A stretch of 64,000 bases of DNA from NCBI RefSeq assembly GCF_003590335.1, contig NZ_MIET01000046.1:124001-188000 (forward strand), given 5' to 3'. Positions 8,223 through 16,834 of this stretch are shown here, one piece after another. Source of the stretch: Pseudoalteromonas sp. MSK9-3. GTDB lineage: Bacteria > Pseudomonadota > Gammaproteobacteria > Enterobacterales > Alteromonadaceae. The translations under genes and the position numbers were made by a program. Numbering within the stretch: the first letter of the stretch is position 1; each line of letters starts with the position of its first letter. The notes under the pieces are model-generated. The model was not told the DNA's origin. It did not search any database and was given only the letters and a program-made list of their open reading frames with translations.

Positions 8223-9338
8223 CTACGTTAGTGCATCTAACGACCAGCTTTGCATTTCGACTAAACGGCTTTTGGTTCGCTCAAACTCAAATGCCAGTTG
8301 CTTACCTACATAAAGAGAGTGGAGTTCGACTTCGCAGTGTAGAATGATCAAACAGCCTTGATCATAGTACTCATCGACTAACGCAATGAGTCGCCGCGCT
8401 TCATCATCTAGTTGATGCGCTGTTGTATGGCTTTGAGCTCGTTTGTAACCATCTTCTATACCTTGTACCGTGATTGTATCGACTGCTTCCATGCCCATTT
8501 GGGGGGCGTTTTTTATCAATAAAACAGGAAAGCGTTTTGCTAACACGATGTAGTCTGTAGTGGCACGCGGAGCAGAACATATCGCTGTAAAATCGAAAGC
8601 AATAACATTATCGTTAAATCCTAATGTGGCGATCTCTCGATTGCATATCGTTATGTTTTGAGAAGATGTATTAGTGGGTAAATGTGAGCCCAACAGTTCA
8701 TGTAACTTTGCGTTAAATGGCGTTTCGTCACCAGTAAACAGGTATTTGGGATTAAACCCATGATTAAATCTATGATCAACGTGACCATGAACGCTGATAA
8801 CCTGGCAGTGCTCATTAATGAGTGAAATGGTTGGTAAAAAACGGTCTCTTTGTAGCCCGTTTCGGTAGAGAGTATCGGGTTCACAATTAGAATTCGCAAC
8901 AAGCACTACGCCAAATTCAAATAAGTTATCAAATAAGCGTGCCATGATCATGGCATCACCAATGTCAGAAACAAAAAACTCGTCGAAACACAAAACTTTC
9001 GTTTTAATTGCCCAGCTTTTAGCAATTTCACGTAAAGGGTCTTGCGTACCTTGTATTGTATTCAAAGCCTGATGTACTGCCGCCATAAAATGGTGAAAAT
9101 GAAGGCGTTGTTTTGGCGTATTGCGCAAGGTACTGAAAAATAAATCCATCAACATACTCTTACCGCGTCCTACTGGTCCGTATAAGTAAGCACCTTTAGT
9201 TGTGTGTCCGTTGGACAGGGTGTGTTGTAAATTGGCTAAGTAATCGAGCGCCATTTGCTGCGCTGGATCATATTTAAGTTTTCCAGTTTGAATAAGGTGT
9301 TGATATTGTTGTCGCATTTTTCTTATGGAGTAAATCAT
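8223..9338 (-). CDS. zapE: ZapE/AFG1-family cell-division ATPase
   Basis: A 371-residue P-loop ATPase close to E. coli ZapE (YhcM) along its length. Walker A is GPVGRGKS at 54-61, Walker B is LCFDEF at 116-121 followed by FVSDIGDAM, and the arginine-rich segment NGLQRDRFLP follows. ZapE interacts with FtsZ and acts in division under stress or low oxygen; mitochondrial AFG1 relatives work with inner-membrane proteases. In many gammaproteobacteria zapE is next to rplM-rpsI; here it stands alone, so it could be a second paralogue. The start could also be the ATG seven codons in; neither has a strong ribosome site. Confidence 0.85.
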   Translation of the reverse strand: MIYSIRKMRQQYQHLIQTGKLKYDPAQQMALDYLANLQHTLSNGHTTKGAYLYGPVGRGKSMLMDLFFSTLRNTPKQRLHFHHFMAAVHQALNTIQGTQDPLREIAKSWAIKTKVLCFDEFFVSDIGDAMIMARLFDNLFEFGVVLVANSNCEPDTLYRNGLQRDRFLPTISLINEHCQVISVHGHVDHRFNHGFNPKYLFTGDETPFNAKLHELLGSHLPTNTSSQNITICNREIATLGFNDNVIAFDFTAICSAPRATTDYIVLAKRFPVLLIKNAPQMGMEAVDTITVQGIEDGYKRAQSHTTAHQLDDEARRLIALVDEYYDQGCLIILHCEVELHSLYVGKQLAFEFERTKSRLVEMQSWSLDALT

Positions 9339-9819
9339 TTAACGACATTAGAGCATATTAAATGACGTTAACCTAGCTAAACGAATTAAGTTGGCATCCA
9401 CAGTAAGCGGGGATGGTAAAGCTGAAGTACCTATGCGTGTAATGGTGATTGTACTTTTACCTATCAGCGAAATAATATTGCCTCAAGTTGCTGTTTTATA
9501 GTTAAAGTTTTCGCAAGATTGTAGGTGTGCAACGGGCTAGGTTAGTAATACAGAGCGCATTTTTAATGCGCGCTAGACTTTACATTATATTGAATACAAT
9601 GAGAGGCGTGTGGAAACTGTCATGACTTGTTATGAGTAAATGATCTTAGAATACATTAGATGACGCTAATACTGTAGGTTAGAGGGAAGGGACATAAGTA
9701 CTCGCACAGTGACCCTGTCAGGTGCATGTGTTTTAAGCTCATACACCGTTGTTACAGCTTTCAAAGAAAGGGTTTATATATAAGAGAGCTGGCTTCAACT
9801 CCCTAGGATATATCTCAAG
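9339..9819. other. Intergenic region between zapE and the GST gene, no gene seen
   Basis: About 480 bases with no supported ORF. The only structure noticed is a short imperfect hairpin around 9556-9573 (GCGCATT against AATGCGC) without a T-run. Presumably includes the zapE promoter. Confidence 0.4.
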
Positions 9820-10455
9820 TTATTTATAAATCGTGAGGTCTGTTTCTTCGAATTCACAGACACTTGCAATTGCAGGGTGTTTAGCAAGGTTCTTTAAATA
9901 ACGGTTTAAGTTTGTGAAGCTAAGCGGCGGCTTAGCTATTTCGTCAGCCCAAATACAAAGCATAAACATATAGCAATCACATACAGTAAATTGATCATTA
10001 ACTAGGTAGCTATTGTTACCCAGTTTTTGATCTAAGATTGCTAGCGCGTCGCTTATTCTGGATTGTTGTGTTTTGATGATGTCGTCATACATAATTGCAT
10101 TTTGTGTGTGTCGCTCGGGATAAAAATACACCATTAATTCATTTTGTAGTGTACTTGTTAAGTACATCAACCATTGGTAAAACTCAGCTTTAGCTTGGGG
10201 GGCATCTGGGATTAGATTTTTTTCTGAGTGCTTCTCGCATAGGTACAAACATATTGCAGCACTTTCGCACAGAACAAAGTCATCATCGACTAAGGTAGGG
10301 ATCCGTCCTGTTGGGTTTAACCGTAAGTACTGAGCTGACTTTTGTGCTATTTTTTTTCTGTCAACGAGTTCAAGTTGAAATGGTACATCTAAGGCTTTCA
10401 AAACAAAGTGTGGTGCGAGACTGGCATTACGAGGATAATAAAAAAGTGTATACAT
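9820..10455 (-). CDS. Glutathione S-transferase family protein
   Basis: A 211-residue cytosolic protein with the two-domain GST plan. The N-terminal thioredoxin-like domain (1-80) starts MYTLFYYPRNASLAPHF and contains the cis-Pro region GRIPTLV and the glutathione-binding ESAAICLYL. The all-helical C-terminal domain (about 88-200) contains the DQFTVCDCYMFM N-capping box region. Substrates cannot be inferred. It lies downstream of and on the same strand as the AbgT-family transporter, but a terminator separates them, so they are probably independent. Confidence 0.85.
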   Translation of the reverse strand: MYTLFYYPRNASLAPHFVLKALDVPFQLELVDRKKIAQKSAQYLRLNPTGRIPTLVDDDFVLCESAAICLYLCEKHSEKNLIPDAPQAKAEFYQWLMYLTSTLQNELMVYFYPERHTQNAIMYDDIIKTQQSRISDALAILDQKLGNNSYLVNDQFTVCDCYMFMLCIWADEIAKPPLSFTNLNRYLKNLAKHPAIASVCEFEETDLTIYK

Positions 10456-10609
10456 AAATTACCTTTGTGATTTGTCTAAATGTTTCATACGAAACCTAAG
10501 CTCCTTTTTTGGCAATTTCTACCCAACAACTTTAGGTGAGAGACCGCCATTTAACAAATTACAGTGGCTCCTTTTTTGTTAGTTAATACAATATCCTTAG
10601 CTTGAAAAC

Positions 10610-10636
10610 AAAAATGCCAGCGTTAGCTGGCATTTT
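10610..10636 (-). terminator. Intrinsic terminator of the AbgT-family transporter gene
   Basis: An 11-bp stem (10611-10621 with 10626-10636), a GTTA loop and a run of T residues on the minus strand, only 10 bases beyond the transporter's stop codon. Confidence 0.88.
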
Positions 10637-10645
10637 ATTACTACA

Positions 10646-12250
10646 TTAAGGTGTGTAGTAAATTGGTGAGTTTGGCCCAACTGGGAAGCCGAAACCAAAG
10701 ACCCAGATATAAAACAGTGCGACCCACCCGATAAGGAAGAACATACTGTACGGCAGCATAGTGGCAACGAGCGTACCAATGCCCATATCTTTCTTATATT
10801 TGGTTGCTACAGCGAGTATTAAGCCAAAGTAACTCATCATTGGCGTGATCAGGTTAGTCACTGAATCCCCAATTCTATAAGCTGCTTGTATTGTTTCCGG
10901 TGCATAACCAATTAGCATGAGCATCGGAACAAAGATAGGCGCCGTTACGGCCCACTGTGCTGACGATGAGCCCAGAGTTAAGTTAACCATGGCACACATA
11001 AGAATAAACAACACAAATACTTCTGGGCCAGTTAAGCTTAGCGTTTGCAATAAAGCTGCGCCATTGATTGCTAAAATTGTACCGAGGTTTGTCCATTTGA
11101 AAAATGCTACAAATTGCGCTGCAAAGAACACTAATACAATATACATACCCATAGAGCTCATTGACTTACTCATTGCGTCAATAACATCTCGGTCATTTTT
11201 CATCGTTCCAACGACACGGCCATACACAAAACCGGGTATTGCAAAGGTAACAAAGATAAAGACTACGATGCCTTTTAGAAAGGGAGACCCTGCTACAGCG
11301 CCCGTTTCTGGGTGACGTAAAATGCCATTCTCAGGTACGATGGTCAGCGCAAGCAATGCAGAAACGACTAACAAAGACACTCCAGCCCATTTTAATCCTG
11401 AGCGCTCTTTGTCAGATAGGTGCTGAATGTTGTTATCATTTAAATCTATACTTGCTTCGTCTGGATTGTATTTACCTAAGCGCGGTTCAACAATTTTTTC
11501 AGTGACTAGCGTACCAACAATTGCAATCAAGAAAACTGAAATCATCATGAAGTACCAGTTTGCTTCTGGACCAACTTGATAGTTCGGGTCGATCATTTGC
11601 GCTGCTGGGGTTGTGATCCCTGCTAGAAGTGGGTCAATGGTACCGAGCAATAAGTTTGCACTATATCCGCCTGATACGCCGGCGAATGCAGCCGCTAAAC
11701 CTGCAAGAGGGTGTCTACCTAAACTGTGGAAAATCATGGCTGCTAGCGGAATAAGTACGACATAACCAAGTTCTGAGGCCGTGTTTGATAAAATAGCAGC
11801 AAATACCACCATAAATGTAACAAGACGCTTTGAAGCACCCATTACCATACCGCGCATCGCAGCTGATAACATACCTGAATGTTCGGCAACACTGACACCT
11901 AACAAGGCAACCAATACAGTTCCTAATGGCGCAAAACCGGTGAAATTAGTGACTAAGCCGGTGACGATTTTTTGTAAACCTTCCGCACTTAACAAACTGA
12001 CTACTTCAATAACACCATCCGGATCGCGCCCAGCAGAGCCGACAGGACGAGGGTCTATAGCGCTAAGGCCAAACCAATCGGCAATGCCACTAAAAACAAC
12101 GATTGCTACACAAAACATAGCGAATAATGTGATTGGGTGGGGAAGCATATTACCCAAAAATTCAACGGTAGCTAAAAAGCGGTTAAACCACCCCTTAGAT
12201 TGTTGAGAGCTGTCATCCCCTTGAGCTGGTGTCTTTACTGCATTTGACAT
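10646..12250 (-). CDS. AbgT-family inner-membrane transporter
   Basis: A 534-residue, multi-helix membrane protein of the AbgT family, close in style to E. coli AbgT (p-aminobenzoyl-glutamate uptake) and Neisseria MtrF (sulfonamide and drug efflux). Family features include the LPHPITLFAMF start of the first helix, the repeat hairpin with SNTASELGYVVLIPL, the Asp in IDPLLAGITTPAAQ, and the second repeat with GDSVTNLITPMMSYF. I chose the ATG at 12250 because it has a GAGAA site; an upstream in-frame GTG at 12292 has none. Direction and substrate of transport are not decided by sequence. It is a single-gene unit with its own terminator. Confidence 0.88.
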   Translation of the reverse strand: MSNAVKTPAQGDDSSQQSKGWFNRFLATVEFLGNMLPHPITLFAMFCVAIVVFSGIADWFGLSAIDPRPVGSAGRDPDGVIEVVSLLSAEGLQKIVTGLVTNFTGFAPLGTVLVALLGVSVAEHSGMLSAAMRGMVMGASKRLVTFMVVFAAILSNTASELGYVVLIPLAAMIFHSLGRHPLAGLAAAFAGVSGGYSANLLLGTIDPLLAGITTPAAQMIDPNYQVGPEANWYFMMISVFLIAIVGTLVTEKIVEPRLGKYNPDEASIDLNDNNIQHLSDKERSGLKWAGVSLLVVSALLALTIVPENGILRHPETGAVAGSPFLKGIVVFIFVTFAIPGFVYGRVVGTMKNDRDVIDAMSKSMSSMGMYIVLVFFAAQFVAFFKWTNLGTILAINGAALLQTLSLTGPEVFVLFILMCAMVNLTLGSSSAQWAVTAPIFVPMLMLIGYAPETIQAAYRIGDSVTNLITPMMSYFGLILAVATKYKKDMGIGTLVATMLPYSMFFLIGWVALFYIWVFGFGFPVGPNSPIYYTP

Positions 12251-12478
12251 AGCTTTTGTTCTCAAGTCTAAAAATTGGCGATAAGGTATCACTTTTTAAG
12301 TCATTGGTCATTTAGATACGGTGATTTATGTCATTAATGCGTTAAAAATAAAATCTTGCTTAATTCAACAGCAGTTGGTGAAAAACATCGCAGGTGCAGG
12401 TATTTGCTAGTGATGTGAGGCCATTGATTGTTATCCCACAGTGATAGCCTTGGTCGTTATTAGGTTAATATTGTTATG

Positions 12479-12805
12479 TTAGGTATAGTTATTATCTAAT
12501 ATGCCTCTAAACAAAAGAGGGTAGCGGCGAATACGGTTGCCTATGTAATCGTTAGCAAGAATTTGTTGTGTGATCCTGTCTATGTCATTGTCGATGATAA
12601 GCACTAATTCTATACGTTCAATTGCTGTTAAAAATCCGCGTTTTAAATGAATTTGGGTTTTATAATGGTCGCAATTATCTTGAATAATTTTTACCTTGTG
12701 AGGCGCACGTTGCAGTTCTGCGAGTACTTCACTGATAAAAGGACTTACAGTGACGGTATCAGCCTTTGAACTTCGGGTTCTCGTTTGATGTCTTGGTTTA
12801 TACAT
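12479..12805 (-). CDS. Small hypothetical protein in a two-gene unit
   Basis: A 108-residue basic protein with no signal or membrane segment. The first 20 residues are rich in Arg, Lys, Thr and Ser and probably disordered; the rest looks alpha/beta (KVKIIQDNCDHYKTQIHL, ERIELVLIIDNDIDRI). It starts 15 bases after the upstream gene at 12821-13084 on the same strand and is likely co-transcribed with it. I do not recognise the family. Confidence 0.6.
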   Translation of the reverse strand: MYKPRHQTRTRSSKADTVTVSPFISEVLAELQRAPHKVKIIQDNCDHYKTQIHLKRGFLTAIERIELVLIIDNDIDRITQQILANDYIGNRIRRYPLLFRGILDNNYT

Positions 12806-12820
12806 AAGACCTATATTTCT

Positions 12821-13084
12821 TTATTGCGTTGCCAGTTTATGGATCTGTTCGACTTTACTTAGGAAGTCATGTTTTTGTTTGTCGTGTTCATAATCCAGAT
12901 GATACGTATTATGAAACCCGTATCGCATCATGACACCACTGCCTGTTAAGTAAACGGTATAACCATCAAAGTCAGAGAATGCTGTTAGGCCTTGATAATG
13001 TTTGCCGTCGTTGGTTTGTTCACCATGTTTCTGTATGAATTCGAACACGCTTAAAATAGTCTTACTGTTAATATCGTTTTTCAT
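12821..13084 (-). CDS. Small protein resembling DUF3081
   Basis: An 87-residue protein with a compact alpha/beta pattern and the segments EFIQKHGEQ, HYQGLTAFSDFDGYTVYL, and FHNTYHLDYEHD, which resemble the uncharacterised DUF3081 family of Vibrio, Shewanella and Pseudoalteromonas. A good AAGGAG ribosome site precedes the ATG. It is the first gene of a two-gene unit and is divergent from rnz with about 80 bases between the starts. The family match is from memory; function is unknown. Confidence 0.65.
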   Translation of the reverse strand: MKNDINSKTILSVFEFIQKHGEQTNDGKHYQGLTAFSDFDGYTVYLTGSGVMMRYGFHNTYHLDYEHDKQKHDFLSKVEQIHKLATQ

Positions 13085-13163
13085 GATTCTCTCCTTAGTT
13101 AGTTATACGTAGATAAAGTGCGATATGATCTAAGATAATTCAAGTATGTTAAATATTATTACG

Positions 13164-14105
13164 ATGAAAATACAGTTTTTAGGCACTTCATCCGGATCTC
13201 CAAGCCAATCAAGGAACGTATCTGGGACCGCCCTTAGCTTTGAAAAGACCAAAGAATGGTTGCTGGTGGATTGTGGTGAAGCCACTCAACACCAGATTTT
13301 AAAAAGTGATCATACGGCTTACCATTTGGGGATTATTTGCATCACACACATACATGGCGACCATTGTTACGGGTTGCCTGGGTTATTGGCGTCGATGTCT
13401 ATGTCGGGGCGGCGAGAGCCTGTTAATTTGATAGCCCCTAAAAAGGTGATTGAGTTTGTTCATAGTACGATGTCGTTGACGGATTTAAGCTTGAATTTTA
13501 ATTTGTATTGCCACGCGATTGAGAATGTTGATCAAAAATTGCACATGGCCCACTGTGACATTGATATTATAGAGTTACAACATAGGGTTGCGAGTTATGC
13601 TTTTAAAATTACGGAGCGCTGTATCCCAAAAAAGCTACATATAGACAAGTTACGAGCGCAAGGCGTCGAATCTGGGCCGCATTATAATCAGCTGCAAAAA
13701 GGTAGAGATGTGAATTATAAAGGTCAGCGCTTACTCGCTGAGCACTTTACCTATGACAGCTGGCAAGCAAGAACGGTGATCGTCTGTGGCGATAACGAAC
13801 GACCAGAGCTGTTAAAACCTTATATTGCTGACGTAGGTGTATTGATACATGAAGCGACCTTTACTGAGTCAGATCTACTCAAGGTAGGAGCACACACTGG
13901 GCACTCTGATGCCAAAAGAGTGGCGCAATTTGCCCAACAAAATCAGGTGCCGCAATTGATACTATTTCATTTTAGTGTGCGTTATCACGGTGAAGGTAAA
14001 TTGAAGGAGTTAAAACAGGAGGCCACTCACTGGTACAGTGGCCAACTATTGTTAGCTGAGGACTTTAGTTCACACGTGGTTATTAAGCACGTGTGCGAGC
14101 AGTGA
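13164..14105 (+). CDS. rnz: Ribonuclease Z (tRNA 3'-processing endonuclease)
   Basis: A 313-residue metallo-beta-lactamase-fold nuclease of the RNase Z family, which cuts the 3' trailer from tRNA precursors. It starts MKIQFLGTSSGSPS and carries the zinc-binding HIHGDH at 62-67, an IELQHRVASYAF segment like the family's LxHRVxxxGY, GHSDAKRVAQFA in the late metal-binding part, and ILFHFSVRY near the end. I chose the ATG at 13164 because the family begins with this strand; an upstream ATG at 13146 adds six unconserved residues. The last 36 bases overlap the 3' end of the convergent DUF2252 gene. Confidence 0.9.
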   Translation: MKIQFLGTSSGSPSQSRNVSGTALSFEKTKEWLLVDCGEATQHQILKSDHTAYHLGIICITHIHGDHCYGLPGLLASMSMSGRREPVNLIAPKKVIEFVHSTMSLTDLSLNFNLYCHAIENVDQKLHMAHCDIDIIELQHRVASYAFKITERCIPKKLHIDKLRAQGVESGPHYNQLQKGRDVNYKGQRLLAEHFTYDSWQARTVIVCGDNERPELLKPYIADVGVLIHEATFTESDLLKVGAHTGHSDAKRVAQFAQQNQVPQLILFHFSVRYHGEGKLKELKQEATHWYSGQLLLAEDFSSHVVIKHVCEQ

Positions 14106-15389
14106 TTGGTCTGCCTCCATTTGTTTAGCGTAGTGTTTAGCGGTTACAATTAATGTGTCGATGTGGCTCGGTAATATCTCAACAACTTTCTGTTGGAAAA
14201 TGGTTGAGCGCCGGTCGCCTCGCATATGTGCTAATGCAAGTGTAAATCCGCAGCTATGAGCAAACTGTTCAAAGCCATTTTTATGTACGGCACGCTTTCC
14301 TAAACAGAAATCTTCTGGATCAAGGCCTACTCTTGCATGATGACGAGAGCGAATAAGCCAGTGTGATTTTTGCCAGAGCGCATCGTCTAATACCAAATCA
14401 GGCCGACGTTGCATTTTTCTTTGACAGTTTACAGTAAGATGCGCTGGGTTGAGCTGATTGACAGAGCTTAGAGTTGAGAATTCTTTGAGCGGTGCTGCAG
14501 CGCGTTGTTGCTTTACTTCGACTATGTGGCATAAATTGAGGGCGAGTGTTTGTGCGTCAGTGACCTTTGGGCCGACAAGCAAATAATAGCGACGCATGTT
14601 GTTAGAACCGGTACCTGCATTGAGCCTCTCTACACAATCTAATATCGTATCGTCAACATAGGGAGAGAACTGTGCGATCAGATCGGTTTTTTGTTCTTCA
14701 TTAAGTACTTCAAACCTTTGCGGATTTACTTTAAATCTAATCGGGCTGCTACTTAACTCTAATTCTTTAGCGAGTGTGCTACTGGTTAGGAAAGCGGCAC
14801 CTCCAGCCATACGTTGTAGTCCTTTTTGCCACCGTTTATGAAGAATATGTTCTTTATCGAACTCGGTGAGTGCAGATTGATTATTAAGCTCTCCTTTGAC
14901 GGATAAATCGCACGCTTGGAGGTATTGAGTTAAAAAAGCACGCGCCGCTAAATCAGTTTGCTGTACCGTGGCGAGTGGTTTTTGTCTAAATTTGAGGTCG
15001 TCACTTACTTGTTGTAAATTTTTGCAGTGAACTTGGCTCAAATAAAGACTGACAGTAAATCTAAATAAGTCCCAGACCACGTTGCCGATACACGCATCAT
15101 CAAAGTCATTTGGGGCAAAAATGAGGGTGTCACCATGAGAGCCTTCTTCACTAATAAAACCAAAGTTGCCCGTATGGCAGTCACCAACAATATTGGAAAG
15201 AGGCAGCGAATATAGGGCTTTAGGTATATCTATTAATTCATTGCTTAAGTCGTGATACATTAGCGCGGCACTGCCACGAAAAAACAGAAATGGGCTACTG
15301 GCCATTTTTTTATGTTTGGCTAACCCTTGTTCAAGAGAAACCCCATCTGTGGACTGTAATACACTTCGAATTATGTTTTTTCTGATCAT
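14070..15389 (-). CDS. DUF2252 family protein (kinase-fold-like)
   Basis: A 439-residue cytosolic protein of the DUF2252 family. The N-terminal third has FLFFRGSAALMYHDL, then GDCHTGNFGF at 69-78 and NDFDDA at 94-99. This order resembles the catalytic (H-x-D-x-x-x-x-N) and metal-binding (DFD) segments of aminoglycoside phosphotransferase-type kinases, so a small-molecule kinase activity is a family-level guess. The C-terminal half contains LIRSRHHARVGLDPED. An AAGGAT ribosome site and a 15-bp inverted repeat lie upstream. The 3' end overlaps rnz by 36 bases tail to tail. Confidence 0.8.
   Translation of the reverse strand: MIRKNIIRSVLQSTDGVSLEQGLAKHKKMASSPFLFFRGSAALMYHDLSNELIDIPKALYSLPLSNIVGDCHTGNFGFISEEGSHGDTLIFAPNDFDDACIGNVVWDLFRFTVSLYLSQVHCKNLQQVSDDLKFRQKPLATVQQTDLAARAFLTQYLQACDLSVKGELNNQSALTEFDKEHILHKRWQKGLQRMAGGAAFLTSSTLAKELELSSSPIRFKVNPQRFEVLNEEQKTDLIAQFSPYVDDTILDCVERLNAGTGSNNMRRYYLLVGPKVTDAQTLALNLCHIVEVKQQRAAAPLKEFSTLSSVNQLNPAHLTVNCQRKMQRRPDLVLDDALWQKSHWLIRSRHHARVGLDPEDFCLGKRAVHKNGFEQFAHSCGFTLALAHMRGDRRSTIFQQKVVEILPSHIDTLIVTAKHYAKQMEADQSLLAHVLNNHV
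14071..14095. repeat. Inverted repeat in the rnz / DUF2252 overlap
   Basis: CACACGTG at 14071-14078 and CACGTGTG at 14088-14095 form an 8-bp perfect stem with a 9-base loop, lying wholly in the stretch that codes for the C-termini of both convergent genes. No T-run follows in either direction. Confidence 0.6.
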
Positions 15390-15894
15390 GATATATCCTT
15401 TAACTGACAGTGTCAGTGAGTCAGTTTTAGCATAGAAATACGCACTTCTTTATACGGTTTTATTGACATAGAGTGGGTAAAGAGTGCTCTATCGTGACAG
15501 CGGTTTATACTTTAATTACCACCAACCCTATTACTCACTTTCAAAAGTCGTGTTCATTCTAGCGAAATAAATGCGTCATTAGCGATGAAACAGGTCGCGC
15601 TAGTAGAGTGACGAGCATATCGCAGCTTTTATGAGCCGACACGCTTTATTTTATCTTAAAATTTACATAGGTATAAATTGCAAACATTGGCTTTACGCTA
15701 CATACCTAATATGACAGTAATACTACGTGTTTAATTCGAATTAACACATCGTTTGTTTCATGATAGTTGGACCAGCTCTGTATATGCGCGCTCTTACAGG
15801 GTCATAGTTTGTTATTTAATAAAAAGCTCAATCACGAGAAGGAACACTGCTGAGATATTGCGGTAAATTGTATGGGTAAGGCTGTGATGATACG
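15390..15894. other. Intergenic region upstream of the DUF2252 gene, no gene seen
   Basis: About 500 AT-rich bases between two minus-strand genes. Apart from the inverted repeat at 15403-15417 next to the DUF2252 ribosome site, I see no ORF, RNA gene or clear repeat. Confidence 0.4.
15403..15417. promoter_or_regulatory. Inverted repeat just upstream of the DUF2252 ribosome site
   Basis: ACTGACA and TGTCAGT arms of 7 bp around a single base, lying four bases upstream of the AAGGAT ribosome site. The size and position suit an operator for a dimeric repressor, but no regulator is encoded next to it. Confidence 0.4.
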
Positions 15895-15935
15895 GCCTAT
15901 TTAAGAGCAAAATTTAAGTGTGCTCTTAAATAGGC
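15895..15935 (-). terminator. Long hairpin after the DUF1338 gene
   Basis: A perfect 14-bp stem (15895-15908 with 15922-15935) with a 13-base loop, starting 25 bases past the DUF1338 stop. There is no U-tract on the minus strand, so it may end the ast transcript with Rho or protect its 3' end. Confidence 0.5.
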
Positions 15936-15960
15936 TAAATTAATAACGCAGAATAGTAAC

Positions 15961-16764
15961 TTAACGTGCGTTGGTACTTTCAAATATTTTGTCAGCGGAT
16001 GCGGCTACAAACCCTGTATATAGCTCACCGTCTGGTTTGGCGTAACGCAGTGCAAATTCATAAAAACAACTTGGGATTTTGAATTCTCCGTCGCTGAAAA
16101 GCACCGAATGGTGATCAGCCAGTGTAGACGACTGTTCTAAGAGTACTTCAGGAGAACCTTTCACCTCCCCCCCAGCACTGTTCAATTCAAAGCCTGCATC
16201 TTTTAAATTTTGATTAACGTCTGTAATTGTAGTGAAATTGCTTAAATAATTAATACTGACAGTAAAGTGGTTCGCTCTGTAGCCCCAGGCTGCCATCCAT
16301 GCTGCATACTCGCTCTCAGCCAGTAATGCTTGATACGTATCGTGGCTTACTTGCCAATGTGTGCCTGAATATAAAAAGTTATCAGCAGTGATCGCTGCTT
16401 CGTCAATTTCATCAACCATTGTATTAATGACTGACTGTAATGCTTGTGAGCATTTTTCTACCAATAACTCAGAGATGAAAACCTTTGGTTTAGTTGGATC
16501 TGTGTGTTCATAGTGCTTTGCATAGAGCTTTTTAGCTTTAAAGTGGTATTCGCCACATTCTTTATATCCCACGGCTAAAAAATGGGCTGCTAGCTTTTCT
16601 AACCCTATTTTCTCGTGATTAAAAGTTCGTAAAGCGATGTGGTCATTAATGACATCATTTTGTTGGGTTGAACCTAAAAGCTCGTGAACTTTTACCGCTG
16701 ACGGTGTCACTTCTAAATAGTTGTCCCAAAGTGCTTGGAATAGGTTATCGACAGTGTTGTGCAT
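15961..16764 (-). CDS. DUF1338 protein, 2-oxoadipate dioxygenase/decarboxylase-like
   Basis: A 267-residue protein of the DUF1338 family. The characterised long member HglS (YdcJ) is an iron(II) enzyme that turns 2-oxoadipate into D-2-hydroxyglutarate in lysine breakdown. The family's metal and substrate residues appear to be kept: His42 in DHIALRTF with Arg46, His166 in RANHFTVSIN and Glu236 in CFYEFALR. This is the short form found in many marine gammaproteobacteria. It follows astA by 70 bases on the same strand, so it probably belongs to the arginine succinyltransferase operon. Its true substrate in that setting is not established. Confidence 0.8.
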   Translation of the reverse strand: MHNTVDNLFQALWDNYLEVTPSAVKVHELLGSTQQNDVINDHIALRTFNHEKIGLEKLAAHFLAVGYKECGEYHFKAKKLYAKHYEHTDPTKPKVFISELLVEKCSQALQSVINTMVDEIDEAAITADNFLYSGTHWQVSHDTYQALLAESEYAAWMAAWGYRANHFTVSINYLSNFTTITDVNQNLKDAGFELNSAGGEVKGSPEVLLEQSSTLADHHSVLFSDGEFKIPSCFYEFALRYAKPDGELYTGFVAASADKIFESTNAR

Positions 16765-16834
16765 AATGGAGTCCTATAATTTGCGGGATATACCGCGTTA
16801 AACTTGGTGTGGTCTTAAGCGCGACGCAACAAGG

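Noticed and set aside
11781-12206. 141-codon ORF antisense to the AbgT-family transporter
   Set aside because: It is a frame shadow rich in Ala, Thr, Asn and Pro, typical of the complement of a membrane protein gene.
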